From: Bedellia somnulentella
Lineage: Eukaryota; Arthropoda; Insecta; Lepidoptera; Bedelliidae
Assembly (NCBI GenBank): GCA_963576735.1
Contig: OY755191.1
Span: forward strand, 12,739,608 to 12,803,607
DNA: 64,000 nt
Direction: 5' to 3'
In this document: positions 1 to 31,138 of the stretch, piece after piece
How positions within the stretch are numbered: the first letter of the stretch is position 1
Layout: each line of letters opens with the position of its first letter
Made by a program: the position numbers and the translations under genes
Notes under the pieces: generated by a model
What the model saw: only the letters and a program-made list of their open reading frames with translations
Told to the model about the DNA's origin: nothing
Databases searched by the model: none

Positions 1-116
1 TACCATTTTTTCCCCAATCAACTTCCAAAAGTAGCTGAGGAATTTCTCATGCCAAAGCTCTGGCTACCCCATTAAGGGATTTATAGCCGTGAGTATATGT
101 ATGTATGTATATATTT
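1..116 (+). mobile_element. SINE-A copy, 3' half, cut by window start
   Basis: Starts inside the element and ends in the shared tail GAGTATATGTATGTATG. The 'ACCCCATTAAGGG' box places it in the subfamily with ACCCCGTTAAGGG. Confidence 0.8.
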
Positions 117-186
117 CCATGGGAAGTACAATATAATACAGATAATATAATACTATACTAGTTATTTACGCAATTTTCTGTTAGTT

Positions 187-330
187 AGTATAGAATAGAA
201 TAACTCTTTATTGCACATCAAACACAAATTTACAAAAATAAAAATATGATCAAACAGTTTACAGTGATGAGGTACAATTGGCGGCCTTATTGCTAAAAGC
301 GATCTCTTCCAGACAACCTTTAAAAGGTGA
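187..330 (-). mobile_element. LINE 3' end (CR1-like)
   Basis: The - strand carries the AGAGATCGCTTTTAGC box and an AATAAAGAGTT end, a sequence I know as the 3' end of a common lepidopteran CR1-type LINE. It is 5'-truncated. Confidence 0.55.
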
Positions 331-1249
331 GATCAATAATTTAATTATTTGTACGTTCGAATATGGATAAATATACAAGTTTTCGATAACAATTTAAAGT
401 TATTGTATTATTGAGAGGGCCAAAGATCCCCCTCAAGTATAGCAAAGTTATAAAGCTTTGTTTTTTCCTGTCACTATTAGTGATGTTATTATTTTTTGTG
501 GATTTTATTTATAACCTTTTAAATTGTCTGTTTTAATATTTTTCTTTTTGCAGTTGTTACTCAATTTATTCCCATTTTGCTGTATTCTTGCTATTTCAGT
601 GAATACATTTATTTATTACGGTGACAACAGGGTTTGGGGTTTTTAAAGCAATTGACGGGTGATGTAGCTTCAAACGCATAACCAGGGCCGTCTTAAACTA
701 GGCTGGGGCCCTTGGGCACACAAGAATTGGGGGCCCCTTTGGAAAGTTAAAATGCGAATTATAATAACATTTTTTACTAATAAGTATGAGTATGACCACT
801 TATTACAGGTAATCTCATAGAGGTATTATATCTCTATGGGTAATTCAATATAGTATGATACAATATGCCATTAAAGAGTTTGCAAAAAAAATATTACTTT
901 ATTTGCGAATATAGGTATTTGACATATTAGATGTTACAACATTTATTTAGACCATGCTATATTCCACCATCTGTGGCATGCAAATCTCTTAAAAATTTTA
1001 ACAAATCAGAATTTAAAATTATAATGTAACACAGCGACACTTTTTATAAAAAACAAATAATATAATCGTTGGAAAAAAATGTAAACTTAAATAAAAAAAT
1101 ACATTGGTAAAATAAATCAAATCCATACACTTAACAAATAAAATCAAAATGTAATGCTGCTGGTTTTTAACACGTTTATATTAGCTTCTCCTGTATGTAT
1201 GTATGGTATGTTAGTATGTATGTAACCGACTTCTTTAAACTCGATTTTA

Positions 1250-1870
1250 CATACATACATACATGTACTCACGCCGTTAATTCCCATAGGGGTAGGCAGA
1301 GACTATTGATCGCCACTTCGTACGATCCTGGCAAACCTCTCTAGCTTCGTCTACATCCATCAATCTTTTCATACATGCTCTTTTATTCTTCATACTTCGG
1401 ACGCCTGCCTTTTTGAGCACACTCTCAATTTGGTCCAAGTGTGTCCTCCGTGGCCGTCCTCTGCTAACATTACCTTCTACATTAGCTCTATAAATACCTT
1501 TTACCAATTTCCTATCATCCATCCTCTCGATGTTCCCAAACCATCTCAATATTCTTTTTTCAATCTTACTTACAATATCATCTTTATCACCGCATCTTTC
1601 ACGAATCACGTCATTCCTAACACGATCACAAAACCTTACATTACAAACTTTTCTGAGGGACCTTATTTCTACTGTATTCACTCTGCTTTCATGCTTCTTC
1701 TGCCACACCCATCATTCGCTGCCATACATAAGCGTAGGGACAAGAACAGCATCATACACAGTCATTCGGGCCTTTTCGGACACCGATTGACTAGACATTA
1801 GACTATCCAGTGCTCCATTAATCGCATTACCCTTTTTCAACACACTTTCCATCTCTAGTAAACACACATA
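1250..1870 (-). pseudogene. RTE-like LINE, C-terminus of reverse transcriptase ORF plus 3' tail
   Basis: The - strand frame 1708-1277 ends with RGRPRRTHLDQIESVLKKAG and the terminal block DRTKWRSIVSAYP, followed by a (CATA)n tail on the + strand. An in-frame stop interrupts the upstream block where a Trp is expected, so the copy is dead. It lies inside the hAT-like element. Confidence 0.85.
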
Positions 1871-1990
1871 CCAGATTTGAAACACTCGATTTTACCCACT
1901 TTAATCGGACCTACTTCGGATTTTTTCGTCTTTATAGCAACCCACGCTTTTTCAAGATTTTCACCTTATATTGGGAAATATTTTTTAGTT

Positions 1991-2232
1991 ACATATACAT
2001 ATATGTACGGCTATAAATCCCTAGAAGGGGTAGCCAGAGCCAAAGAATTAAAAATTCCTCAGCCACTTTTGGAAATTTTAGTGGGGAAAAGATGGTAAAA
2101 TGAAGGTTATTGGTGATGGGTCTCCAACCGCATCGCCCAAAAATTCCTTAAAGGCCCCAATACCGTTAGTCGCCTCTTACGTACACCCACCGGAAGAAAT
2201 GGGGTAGTGCTATTCTAAGCCGACACTACACA
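1991..2232 (-). mobile_element. SINE-A copy, near full length
   Basis: The inverted tail and GGCTATAAATCCC box are followed by CCAACCGCATCGCCC and the head complement AAGCCGACACTACAC. It is of the TTCTTCCGGTGGGTGTACG subfamily. Confidence 0.9.
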
Positions 2233-2509
2233 ACTTTATTTTTTAGTTAAACGATATTTATTTGGTGACGATTACGATGACGATTTCTTTCTGGATTTCT
2301 GTTGACTAAAATCTTCTAATCGATATAATGGCGTAGTAAATGCCTTGTAAATACCTTCTGATAAGATCACTAATTGTAATGTGCCCGACAAAAATGTTTT
2401 GAGAATAAATGTGTGAGAGTAATTTTCGGTCCTTCGGGGCCCCCCTGGGATTGGGGCCCTGGGCCAGTGCCCCGTGTGCCCTTATGGTAAAGACGGTACT
2501 GCGCATAAC

Positions 2510-3653
2510 CAGTGATCACTTATTTTATTTTCCCCACCTAACTTGCAAAAGGGTTTTATCTTACAAAATGCTTCGGTTTAGAACCTGCATGCAGTCGGAT
2601 GAGACAATAAACCACAGGATGTTTTGATTATAGACCCATAAATCCAACGTTCAACAAATCTGGACACAACATATAGCTTAAAAAACCTCCTGCGGGACGT
2701 GGGACAAATAATACATGTACAAATAGTCATAAGAAAAATTGGGTGGATCGAGTAAATAGGCAGGTGACTTTCTATAAGATTCTTTAACACCATTCAAGTC
2801 AAACTACTATTTACCGACCATTTAAACAAACAATATCTAAAAGATATATTTTCTTATGGTTAATCAGGTAGATAACAACTAATCATTACAAACAATCACC
2901 GCTATAAATCCCGAATAACCCCCTTTCAAATAGGTGTTTTTGCGTACATTCAATTGGAGCTACTATTTCACCTACTCTAATCTTATTAGATAGTAAGGAA
3001 GGCACTACTAAAGTATCGATGTATTTTATAAATCAACTCTCAGGTTGCGCGCATAGAAGTAGTTCTGCTCCAAATTATATGTAAATTTTCTTATTTTTTA
3101 TCCTGTTCTTTTTTTGATTAGAATAATCTAATAACATTTATTTATAAAATCTTTTCCAATCTGTCATTTCTAGTTGTTATAAGAATTGTGAATTGTGAAA
3201 GATATAGTGATATCGGTTATAATAACAGGAGCTACCGACATCTCACGAAAAGAACCGAAACAGTTTGAAATTGCCGCCGAACAAATTCATACCACTGCCA
3301 TGTTCTTACTACACCGATTATTATATTTTGTGTTAAGTTTATAGCGATAGCCCAATAATCACTTAATAAGGTCCAAAGTACCTAAAGATAAAAACATATT
3401 TTTTTTACACTGTCTAATCCCACCTTGAACCCACCATCGATACTTCTTCTATATTGTTTATGTATTGTGCAACTTATTTTTTGATCTGGACTGCACTAGA
3501 TGTGTCATTTTCATTTATGTCATTTCAATATTTGTCTATGGTTCCCTTGAAATCAAGTAAAGAGCAACCGTGTTGTTTTTCGTAAATGATTGAAGAACAA
3601 AGAAAGTTAATCGGATTAAATGTGGCTCAGTAGAGGGTCCTTTTCTAATACTA
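2510..3653 (+). promoter_or_regulatory. 5' flank and presumed promoter/5' UTR of PI4K2A
   Basis: No coding frame. AT-rich, with one box (3230-3256) that recurs at 32937. The transcription start cannot be fixed from the sequence. No convincing TATA element was found near the ATG. Confidence 0.4.
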
Positions 3654-22347
<18,694 letters not shown>

Positions 22348-22411
22348 TCTACTTATCATTTATATTTTTTTTATCTAAAAGTGAAAATAAGATGTGTATA
22401 ATTTCACTGTT

Positions 22412-22417
22412 AATAAA
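22412..22417 (+). promoter_or_regulatory. Candidate polyadenylation signal of PI4K2A
   Basis: AATAAA lies 65 bases after the PI4K2A stop. Other AT-rich candidates lie further downstream, so the true 3' end could be longer. Confidence 0.45.
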
Positions 22418-23329
22418 ATCACACACACATTTGTTTTATAAATTTGTAAAAAAACTCCAAATTGCAGCTAAGTATTAATTTTTTAAATTAGTAACTGGCT
22501 CATAGAAATATTATATGTTTGTCGTTCATTCATTCAGAGAAACTCGAGTTGAATGAAGTATAATTAAATATTCATTCACTAAACTACCTATGTTACTTAT
22601 GTTATTTATTTAAATGTGTATTTTTCAGTGAAAATGGCAGTTATTGTTAAATGTACTAATATATATGTCGCCGCTACTTATTTTAGCATTTTGTGTTATA
22701 ATGTACATTGCTGTAAAAAATATCATGTTTAAAGAATCATTCACTTTTTCATTAATCTGATTTTCAGTGAAAAATCTGAATAATCAAAAGAAGTATGGCG
22801 TTAGACTGTAATTCATTTGCTTTTCATAGAATAATTCGCATGAATTATTTTTGAAGGCAGATATAGAATGTAATTTCTTCCGTTTCTTAATAATTAAGTT
22901 TCACCAGATCTATGTATACTTGAACTATTATCTAATCTGCTATAGGCCTATAAAAAACCTTAGTTGTTATTATATTAGTTCAATAAAGAAAAAAGTAAGA
23001 TTTCACTTACAATTTTATAACTTGGAAACTAAAACATCATGCCTTGCCCTTGATTTGCCTAAGAAAGAAGAATATTAAAGTTTTCTCTAGTCATCAATAT
23101 TTGAACTGGTAGAATACACAATCTTACATTAATTTTTCTTGCATAAAAAAAATATCGTTTTATTAAGTTTTTTTAAAGTTTGAATTGTTCAATTCTTATA
23201 AATCCGTCTTTAAAACTGTGTGTGTATTACAATAACGTGATATATTCTAACAAGTAATATGTATGTGTCATAGGTTCTTTATATTTATTAATAAATTCTT
23301 CAGCAAATCTTTGAAATAATATTGCATTT
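22418..23329. other. AT-rich DNA downstream of PI4K2A
   Basis: No frame with family similarity; possibly 3' UTR or simple intergenic DNA. An RTE-like LINE tail (23330-23372) follows. Confidence 0.5.
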
Positions 23330-23769
23330 AAATGGGAACTAACGGCGTGAGAATATGTATGTATGTATGTAATATTGCATTTAAAAGATGCAATCGTGCA
23401 AGAGAAGTAAGGGAATGAAAATTTAAGTTAGTTTTTTATGATCTAATTCAACTTAGGCAAAAAAGAGTTTTATCGTATTGTATATTTTTAAAATCTGTCA
23501 CGCGTAGGTCACGGATGGAGCGGTAAAAATTTAAATGTGGGATCAGAATTTTGTAAATAAGTTATATAAATGTAGTTTTATCTTGTCACTATCGAAATCT
23601 GTCGCCAATATCTATCTTAGGCGTCGCCAGTAATAAAGTTATTTTGTATATATTGTTGAATAATCTATAGAACTTTAAATACAAAGACAGGTTTCATTTT
23701 GAATAATGGTGTTGGGGGTTAATCATGAGTTAATGTTTTCGTGATTTTTCCTACTTTTTAGTTCACTAT

Positions 23770-23904
23770 CGCCCGATTTCTGAATTGAGTATTCAAGCTG
23801 AGAACAACTTAAGTATCGTTTTGTCTTATTCAGTTAAGATTTCAATGCGACAAAACGATACTTAAGTTGTTCTCAGCTGGAATACTCAATTCAGAAATCG
23901 GGCG
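23770..23904. mobile_element. Fold-back MITE, nearly perfect palindrome
   Basis: Arms 23770-23825 and 23849-23904, 56 bp each with one or two mismatches and a 23-base loop. TAT flanks both sides (23767-23769 and 23905-23907). Confidence 0.88.
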
Positions 23905-23979
23905 TATGCCTCAGAGCACATATTTAGCCGTTAACCACGGCTAGTTTAATATAATTGATTGTTGGGACTTATATCTAAC

Positions 23980-24065
23980 ACAATCACTTAAAAACCGCGC
24001 CGAACCCTTAGTCACCTCATGAGGCACCTGCGGGAAGACATGTGATAGTGTTATTCTGAGCCACT
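23980..24065 (-). mobile_element. SINE-A head fragment
   Basis: Inverted AATCACTTAAAAACC, CTTAGTCACCTCATGAGGCACC and GAGCCACTACACG. Diverged. Confidence 0.65.
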
Positions 24066-24498
24066 ACACGTCAATCCAGAATTAAATTAGAAGTTAACTC
24101 TATATTAATTTAAAATCTTTTATTCTATTTCGCATCATAACATCGTTTCGCTATTTTCAAGTTCAGAGTATAAGTTTAAACAATTCTCATGTTAAAATTA
24201 TGTCAATGTATTACATGGCTTAGTTATAATTTTTAGTACAAATACATATTGTTTGATGCATATATTTTTTTTTTACTTTATTTGTGCATACTTACTTATA
24301 AGTGATTATCTACTTCTTAGGATATCACAATTATATTTATCGACGTAATAATCACATTTTGATTTAATTGGCAGATATAAATATAGCTAGTTAAACGCAT
24401 AACTGCAATTTTTTTTTTCATTTTCATCGAAGTTACTTTAACGTTTACTTTGGAGATACTTAGATATAATTTTTAGAATTATTCCAGAAAAATTCCAG

Positions 24499-24752
24499 CC
24501 GTATAGTGTCGGCTTAGAATAACACTACCCCATTTCTACCCGTGGGTCATCGTAAGAGGCGACTAAGGGTATGGGGCTTCTTAAGTGATTTTTGGGCGAT
24601 GTGGTTGGAGAACCGTCACCAAAAACATTTATTATTACCACCTTTTCCCCATTCAACTTCTAAAAGTGGCTGAGGAATTTCTCATTCCAAAGCTCTGGCT
24701 ACCCCGTTAAGGGATTTATAGCCGTGAGTATATGAATGAATGAATGAATGAA
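24499..24752 (+). mobile_element. SINE-A copy with a (GAAT)n tail
   Basis: Full-length CCGTGGGTCATCGTAAG subfamily copy. After GTGAGTATAT the tail is GAATGAATGAATGAATGAA instead of the usual GTATGTATGTA. Confidence 0.9.
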
Positions 24753-25830
24753 CTATTCCAAGTATACTCTAGTACCAGATGAAACTTTGATTGATTTATT
24801 CCAATGGACCAACTTTGACCAAGTGTCGCTGCCATTTACTTGGATATGTTATGCGTATTATCGTAAATTAACTTTGGTTGCGATATGTTAAATTAAACTA
24901 GTAAATTTCGTAAAATAATATCATGTTAATGAATATTTCATTCCAAATATATCTATCTATGTTTAATTTGGAATTAGAATATTACTTAAAATTATACATA
25001 AAATTAGTTTAGATTAAAATAATATGGTTTTATATAAATATATGACTGGCCATTACTTTGTTTATCATCATCAGTTGTCCGAAGTTATGTAAAATAAGCG
25101 AATTTTTAGTTTTTAATATTCATGCGTTATTTTTTTCTTCAATACGTTTACGTATGAATCTAAAGTTTTACTTAGAAAACATCTTAACATTGTAAAAATA
25201 CACTAAATATAATCTAGTTAGAAGAAGAAATTATTGTCTTTGTATTAAATCTTATTATACAGGGCTATTTAAACAATGCAAACATATTGAAAATTATTTA
25301 TTTATAACACTTACACGATCCATATAGTTTTTTATTTGTTAAAAACTTAATTACATGGTTTGATCAGCATACAAATTCTCTCTTATTACACACAATTTAG
25401 TTAGAAAACGTTTTAAATCATCCTGTATAATATATGTTAAGTTAAAAAGTCTAAAAAGACTGTTTTTATAATAGCGATATAGTAGGGTAAACTTGAACAA
25501 GTTGGAATTAATATCGTGTAAAAACTTCCTAACTACTTGACTGTATGTAAATAGTTGAATATTCAGTTCGTTATCTGAGATGTACAATATATAACTTTTT
25601 TGAGAAAAGAAAATATAATCATTATTCCAAACTTGGTTTTATTTGTTCTAAACTTTATCCTTAGCAAGATAAAGAGTAAGGAAAGATCCACTTAAGGGGA
25701 TGTAATCCCAAAAATGGCCAAGTGCGAGTCGGCTCACTAGTAACAGGTTTCGGGGTTTTCAAAAGAGCTTGGTGAATAATATTTTGAGAACAAAATAAAA
25801 TTTGTGTTAAATATATACTTACACTAGCTT
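24753..25830. other. Intergenic AT-rich stretch
   Basis: No gene or full repeat recognised. A short GGCCAAGTGCGAGTCGG piece at about 25718 belongs to a dispersed moth repeat also seen at 49115-49500. Confidence 0.45.
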
Positions 25831-25831
25831 C

Positions 25832-25895
25832 ATTATTTCCTATTAGGGTAGACAGAGACTATCGATTGCACTTTGTATGATCCTGGCAAACCCAC
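25832..25895 (-). pseudogene. RTE-like LINE 3' end fragment
   Basis: Inverted GGTAGACAGAGACTATCGAT to GATCCTGGCAAACC. Confidence 0.65.
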
Positions 25896-26419
25896 GCATA
25901 ATTGAGCAAGGACTCAACCCACAAAAAGAGATCAATCTCGAGATATGGTAATTATTTGGGTTAGTATCAGATCAGGTGTCGAGGGAGATTATAACAAAAG
26001 CTCAGGTATACATTGGCAACAACTAAATTATTATAACTATTCTCACACCATAGGTATCAACAAAGGTTATGATATGACTTATATTAATTCTTGAAATACA
26101 AGTAGGTAACCAAATATATCTGCACGCTTCGAGCGCTCGACTTGTAATCCTCTTTCGAATATCGTGCCCCACGTTCCGGTCACCAGTGTGGCCAGATGAT
26201 GGCAAATCAGATACCTCATATTTTAGGATATTTTTTTAGAAAACCTTCCAGGTTCAATGTTTAAAATAAACAATTAGTAAGCAATTTTTACTAGCAGAGT
26301 TTTCACTACTTCAAAGATTGAACCCTCAGCAAATCATTGACATTCTTAACTCAATTTCGGCGAAAGTGTGGGTTGAGGGCTTTCTGCTTAACTTTATATT
26401 ATTCTTTTCAGTGTATTTA

Positions 26420-26812
26420 TCTAGATTTTGCGAATGATAATGGGACATCTAGTGCTGGGAAAGTAAAATAGATATGAGACTGTTAGTGTTAAAAATCCAA
26501 TATCTATAATATAATAAAATAATCTTACAATATCATAAAGTGATACCAATGCATGTATAAGTTGACATCCTAAACTGAACTTGGACAACCACTCGCTCAA
26601 ATACTTCCTTACTTCATACTTACTTTCTCTAAATCTTGAAAGGATAAATACACATTTTCGGTTATGAAACTTAACTGGAAGATTTGATCCATACATCCCA
26701 TACCTTTCCTAAATCCTGCTTGCACGTTCCAAATTTTGACATCAGTTTCAATCAATATCTTTGCATGATATTTGATGACATCATCATCTGTCTGTGACAA
26801 CATGTTGAGCCA
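26420..26812 (-). pseudogene. RTE-like LINE reverse transcriptase fragment
   Basis: The - strand frame 26803-26609 contains WNVQAGFRKGMGCMDQIFQL, the RT palm block of RTE-type elements (QAGFRKGxGCxDQIF), then a DLEK motif. It decays into frameshifts further along. Confidence 0.75.
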
Positions 26813-27254
26813 GTGACCAATAGACTATTTGACTAAGTTTTGAAAACTATCGTACGGTGTTAATTTGTTTATAAGGAGCCCTAAAAAAATATTTTTCTGT
26901 CTTCAATCTAGCTATTTTTTTAAAAAATCGAAAAAGAAAATGCAATATTCAAATGTGCCGCGAAAACGCGACTTTAAGTAATGTGGCGGCTGTTGCACAA
27001 ATGACATAAATTCCGCATTAAACACCAATGAGCGAAGTGATACACAGTCAGTTTATGCACGATCTACGTCATTATAGAAATAGCCAATCACGGTCGTTTT
27101 AGTCACGTGACAGTTGCATCAAAAATACTTATTTTAGAATTTTAGTGAAATAATGCAATATTTTTATCTCGCATTATTACATATTGCTCCAAAAAAGAAA
27201 TATTAAGACTAATGAAATGTATATTTTTATTACAGTCAAATAGCCTATTCACTG
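26811..27254. mobile_element. Candidate MITE with TIRs
   Basis: The ends CAGTGACCAATAGACTATTT and, inverted, CAGTGAATAGGCTATTTGAC match with a 3-base gap. No coding frame. It abuts the LINE fragment at 26420-26812. Confidence 0.6.
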
Positions 27255-28376
27255 CATAAGGCTGCATTTTTATGTTTTTATCGTTTTACTTAAATTCTGT
27301 TGTTGTTATTGTTTAGCACTGTGTCTTTTGTTATTTTTATTTGTTGTGTATTTTCCTGTGCACTGATTAAAGTTTTTTCTTTCCTAAATTTAAAGACAAT
27401 ATTGAGGAGCCTGATTACGCGGTAATTTAAGATACCTGCTCTGATCCTCTTGAGCCACTTTGCCAAAAAATGAATAAATCAAAGTGACTTAATTTTCGTA
27501 CTTGTGACACTCCTCAAACTCTATTGTAAAAGAAGTACAACTAAAAGCCACTAAATATTGTCCAGCCCTCAACATTCTCATACTTATCCTGTCACACGCC
27601 ACTTTCCCTACTTTTCATTGCCTTTACTATTTCTTCCATTATGATCTAACTTTCACTAGTCATATTGCTTCATTCTAATCTACATGTCGGTCGTTTATTG
27701 AATAAGTAGATTCATCCTCATTTTCCGATTCTCTTAAAATAATTATTCCATGCCCGTTTCATGTTGTTTTCATCCGCCATTTGCTATTCTCATTTCTGAC
27801 CACATTCGTTCTGCCCACACAGTGGCTGTATACTAGCTCGTATGCTAATTAAGTGTCTCCAAAAATATGCAATGTCTCAAAAACACAACTTTTTTAAAGA
27901 CATTAACTTGACAACTGAAGCGCTCACTTTTACTTTAAAGGTGAGATTAGTAGAGACGGAATTTGCACGCGTGAATCTACGCGGTTTAAACTATAACAAT
28001 GAGATAAAAACTGAACATTAAATTAGTAAATCGTTAAATTAACTCACAATTACATACGAGTGTAACGAGGAGTGGAGACACAAGTTATGCTACTAACTGT
28101 ATCTTTCAAACTTTTTAAAATTATAGCAAGTCTAATTTAGGTTTTCAAGCTTCTATACATACAGACAGACACATAAACGGTCCTTTTTCAGTTCGGCTAG
28201 GAAACCATAACAATTGATAGTAATAGAGAACAGAATATAAAGTCCAAACAAACAAATAATGTCTGACTCAGCATTTTTATTGTGCGTAAGTCCTCGCGAC
28301 ACTGATTTCCAGTCAGCGACAGCGTCGAAATTTCAGAGTGAATAACTTTATTTGTATATAAGAGTAAGTAGAGTTT

Positions 28377-28668
28377 GTGTAGGTCGAGCCTACACCAATT
28401 TGTCTTTTCTAAAGAGATACGTGTGGTTAATTTATCATGGTTGTTAACGGTGAGGGAAAATATCGTGAGGAAACCCACATGGCTAAGTTGTAATTAGTCA
28501 TGTGACAGTGTATTCGTACAAAAACGGCGATATGCCTGCCCCTTATCACGTGAGTACTGTCTAAGCAAAACGTGGGTACTCTAAACACAAGGTGACAATG
28601 TCACGTTATGTTCAGAAGTATTAGTACCGCTGCCATCCTTTGGGATTGGCGAGACGGCGTGAACGTAT
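28377..28668 (+). mobile_element. SINE-B copy, head missing
   Basis: Starts AGCCTACACCAATTTGTC and continues to GGCGTGAACGTATTAG. Confidence 0.85.
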
Positions 28669-28764
28669 TAGTTTGAAAAGGGTTTGTGTAGAATATTTAT
28701 TACAAAACATAAAGAGCCGTAGAGCCGTCGCTCCAGGCTATAACGGTGGCAGTCATTATTGTGT

Positions 28765-28945
28765 CAACCCAACGCAACGCAAAGAGTTGCAAAAATGAAG
28801 TGCCAATGGGCAGGGCACATTGCACGCAGAACCGAAGGCCTGTTGGGACACAAAGGTACTTGAGTGGTGGCCACGTACCGGACGCAGTGTGGGTAGGATA
28901 CTATTAGTGGACTTTTTTTTTTGCCTATGTCCAGCAGCAGATATC
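28765..28945 (+). pseudogene. LINE fragment of the GATGAT-tailed family
   Basis: Encodes diverged [12 protein letters not shown], then a W-P-R-T-G-R-S-V-G-R stretch and CCTATGTCCAGCAGC; relative of the copy at 46870. Confidence 0.7.
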
Positions 28946-29348
28946 TATATTAGCCGATTTTTGATGAGTTTTTCAACAGTTTCCTGTTCTCTATCCTGTC
29001 AATGTGCCAAAACTATTGTTAAATCAAATAAGGTCCACTGATTTCAATCTATACAACTGACCGAATTTAGTGGAATATATGGGTTGAATAGGTTATTTAA
29101 ATAAAAGTGAACTTGAACACATTAAATTTATTAAATAATTAACATGGAATAAACACAATTCTTATATACAATACACAAACATAAAATCAAACAAAATGTA
29201 TTAGATGATTATTCGATCTTTTTAATTCAGCATAAGTTATTTTACTAATAAATGCAATAGCTATCTAATTTGTAGTATTTGAATAAAGGCGATAGATTTA
29301 ATAAATGCACGAGAAGAACAATTTGCCTGCCGAATTTGAATTCGAACT

Positions 29349-29582
29349 GCCGTGTAGTGCCGGCTTAGAATGTCGCTACCCCTTCTACCCACGGGTGTCG
29401 TAAGAGGCGACTAATGGTACTGGGGCTTTTTATTGGATTTTTAAGCGATGCGGTTGGAGACCCATCACCAAAATCCTTTATTTTAGCATCAATTTCTTTC
29501 CAAAAGTGGCTGAGGAATTTAACTCCTTAGCTCTGGCTACCCTTCAAGGGATTTATAGCCGTGAGTATATGTATGAATGTAA
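29349..29582 (+). mobile_element. SINE-A copy, near full length
   Basis: GCCGTGTAGTGCCGGC head and ACCCACGGGTGTCGTAAG; small internal deletions. Confidence 0.88.
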
Positions 29583-30625
29583 GAACCATTTAGGAGTACC
29601 TATCTACCACCAATTTTCAAATGTCTGCCTCTTTTATAAGTTGATCACTAAGACTAACTAAGATATCCAGGCCTTAAATGGGGAGTAGTGAGATGATACG
29701 AGTACCAATATGAGAAGGGAACATGAAGAGAATGTGACTAAATCAAATGGATAATTTTAAGCGAAATTTTAAACTAAGCGACTAGCGATTCAATTATTAT
29801 AAGGCACCTTACATAAAATTATTTACAGATCGTATTAATACAAAATAAATTATTATTATTAATAGAAGGTGTTTTATTACATCGTTTCTATAGTAGATCA
29901 ATAGTGTTACAGACAGTATGGAATAAATAAACACAAATATGTTATAAATTAAAGAGGCTTATAGAAAATAGTAAAAAAGTACCTACTAAAATAAACAGTT
30001 TTTTTAAATAACTCATTGTTTTTTTTTAATAAATAATACAAACTTGTTTAAATGTAAAATCGTGAACATAATCGTAAACAAGGTAGAAAAGTAACATTAA
30101 ATAATTTATTAAAAATATAAGTTACACAAAACATGTAATGTGGAAGAAGTTAGCAGTTAAATTTGAACCAACATTTTATTTTCTATAAATAAATGCATCG
30201 CTTTTTATTTCTACATTTGTGACATACACTCTCCAAAATTGTTTTCCTAATAAACTTTCGATTTGGAATACTAGTTTAAATATAAAAATTAATTAATCTC
30301 ACTCACACAAGCATGTAAGCGTGTAGGTTCACGAGCTTTCTCCATTAGCGTATGTGTGTTAGATTAGAACGCTGTTATGTTAGAATTTTTTTCGGCAGTG
30401 TTATAATATATCAACTATTCAATATTATACTATAGTCCTATTTTCTCTTCCTGTGTTTGTAACTTAATACAAAACACTCAAAACTCATTAATCCATCATA
30501 ATTCCATTTTAACAATTACATCTTCTGCACACCTTAATAGCAAAAAAGCATTAAAATAAATGTGCAATTTACTATTTATTTATTTAGGATGACAATAGTA
30601 ACTTTTTAACTACATTCAAAGATAC
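29583..30625. other. AT-rich intergenic DNA
   Basis: No coding similarity seen. Several TTTATT motifs at 30170-30220 could serve as - strand polyadenylation signals of FHIP2A, but none stands out. Confidence 0.4.
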
Positions 30626-30790
30626 CTTTACTCACGCCATTATTTCCAATTGGGGTAATCAGAGAATTTGTATGATCCTGGCAAACCTCTCGAGCGCCAT
30701 TTACATTCATCAATATTTACAAAACATGTATCGAATTTTGAAGAATACTTTACACTTCGGACGTCTGATTTTTAGTACATTCTTCATTCA
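30626..30790 (-). pseudogene. RTE-like LINE 3' end, diverged
   Basis: CTCACGCCATTATTTCC, TGATCCTGGCAAACCTCTCG and ACTTCGGACGTCTGATTTTT match the family with several indels. Confidence 0.7.
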
Positions 30791-31032
30791 ATGATTAATT
30801 AAATGATGCGAATCTATCGTCAAGTCACTCGCACACAACGGCAAACTCACTCACACACTAGCGGTGTCCCTCTCATATTCTACATCGCGATATTAAAGAA
30901 TTTCTCATGCTAAGAATAAATACAAAAAATAAGTTGGTACACAGCGGGATGTACTGGCCAGTATATATTTTCTGTTCCCTTTGTTTCATATTATTTTCTA
31001 GTAAGATTTTTCAATAAATTCTTAACGTTTAT

Positions 31033-31138
31033 TTATCTACACGTCGAATGTTGGTATTTGACAAAAGCTATGGCTGCGATCTCCTTGCAGAACTCTTCAA
31101 CCACTATCAAACTCTCGACCAGTTGATTGTGGTCGTTG
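31033..31138 (-). CDS. FHIP2A: FHIP2A exon 14 (C-terminus, stop)
   Basis: Acceptor GTTCCAG|C, stop TAA at 31035-31033; residues 763-796. It contains [20 protein letters not shown] and AFVKYQ, an almost exact match to the family end. The AATAAA at 31033-31028 overlaps the stop codon. Confidence 0.95.

Larger units (their letters stand above)
683..2501. mobile_element. Non-autonomous hAT-like element with nested LINE and SINE
   Basis: The ends are CAGGGCCGTC and, inverted, CAGTACCGTC. An exact 8-bp duplication, CGCATAAC (675-682 and 2502-2509), flanks it, as expected for hAT transposition. GGGGCCC-rich subterminal DNA occurs at both ends in inverted orientation. No transposase is visible; the interior is occupied by an RTE-like LINE fragment and a SINE-A copy. 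Confidence 0.8.
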
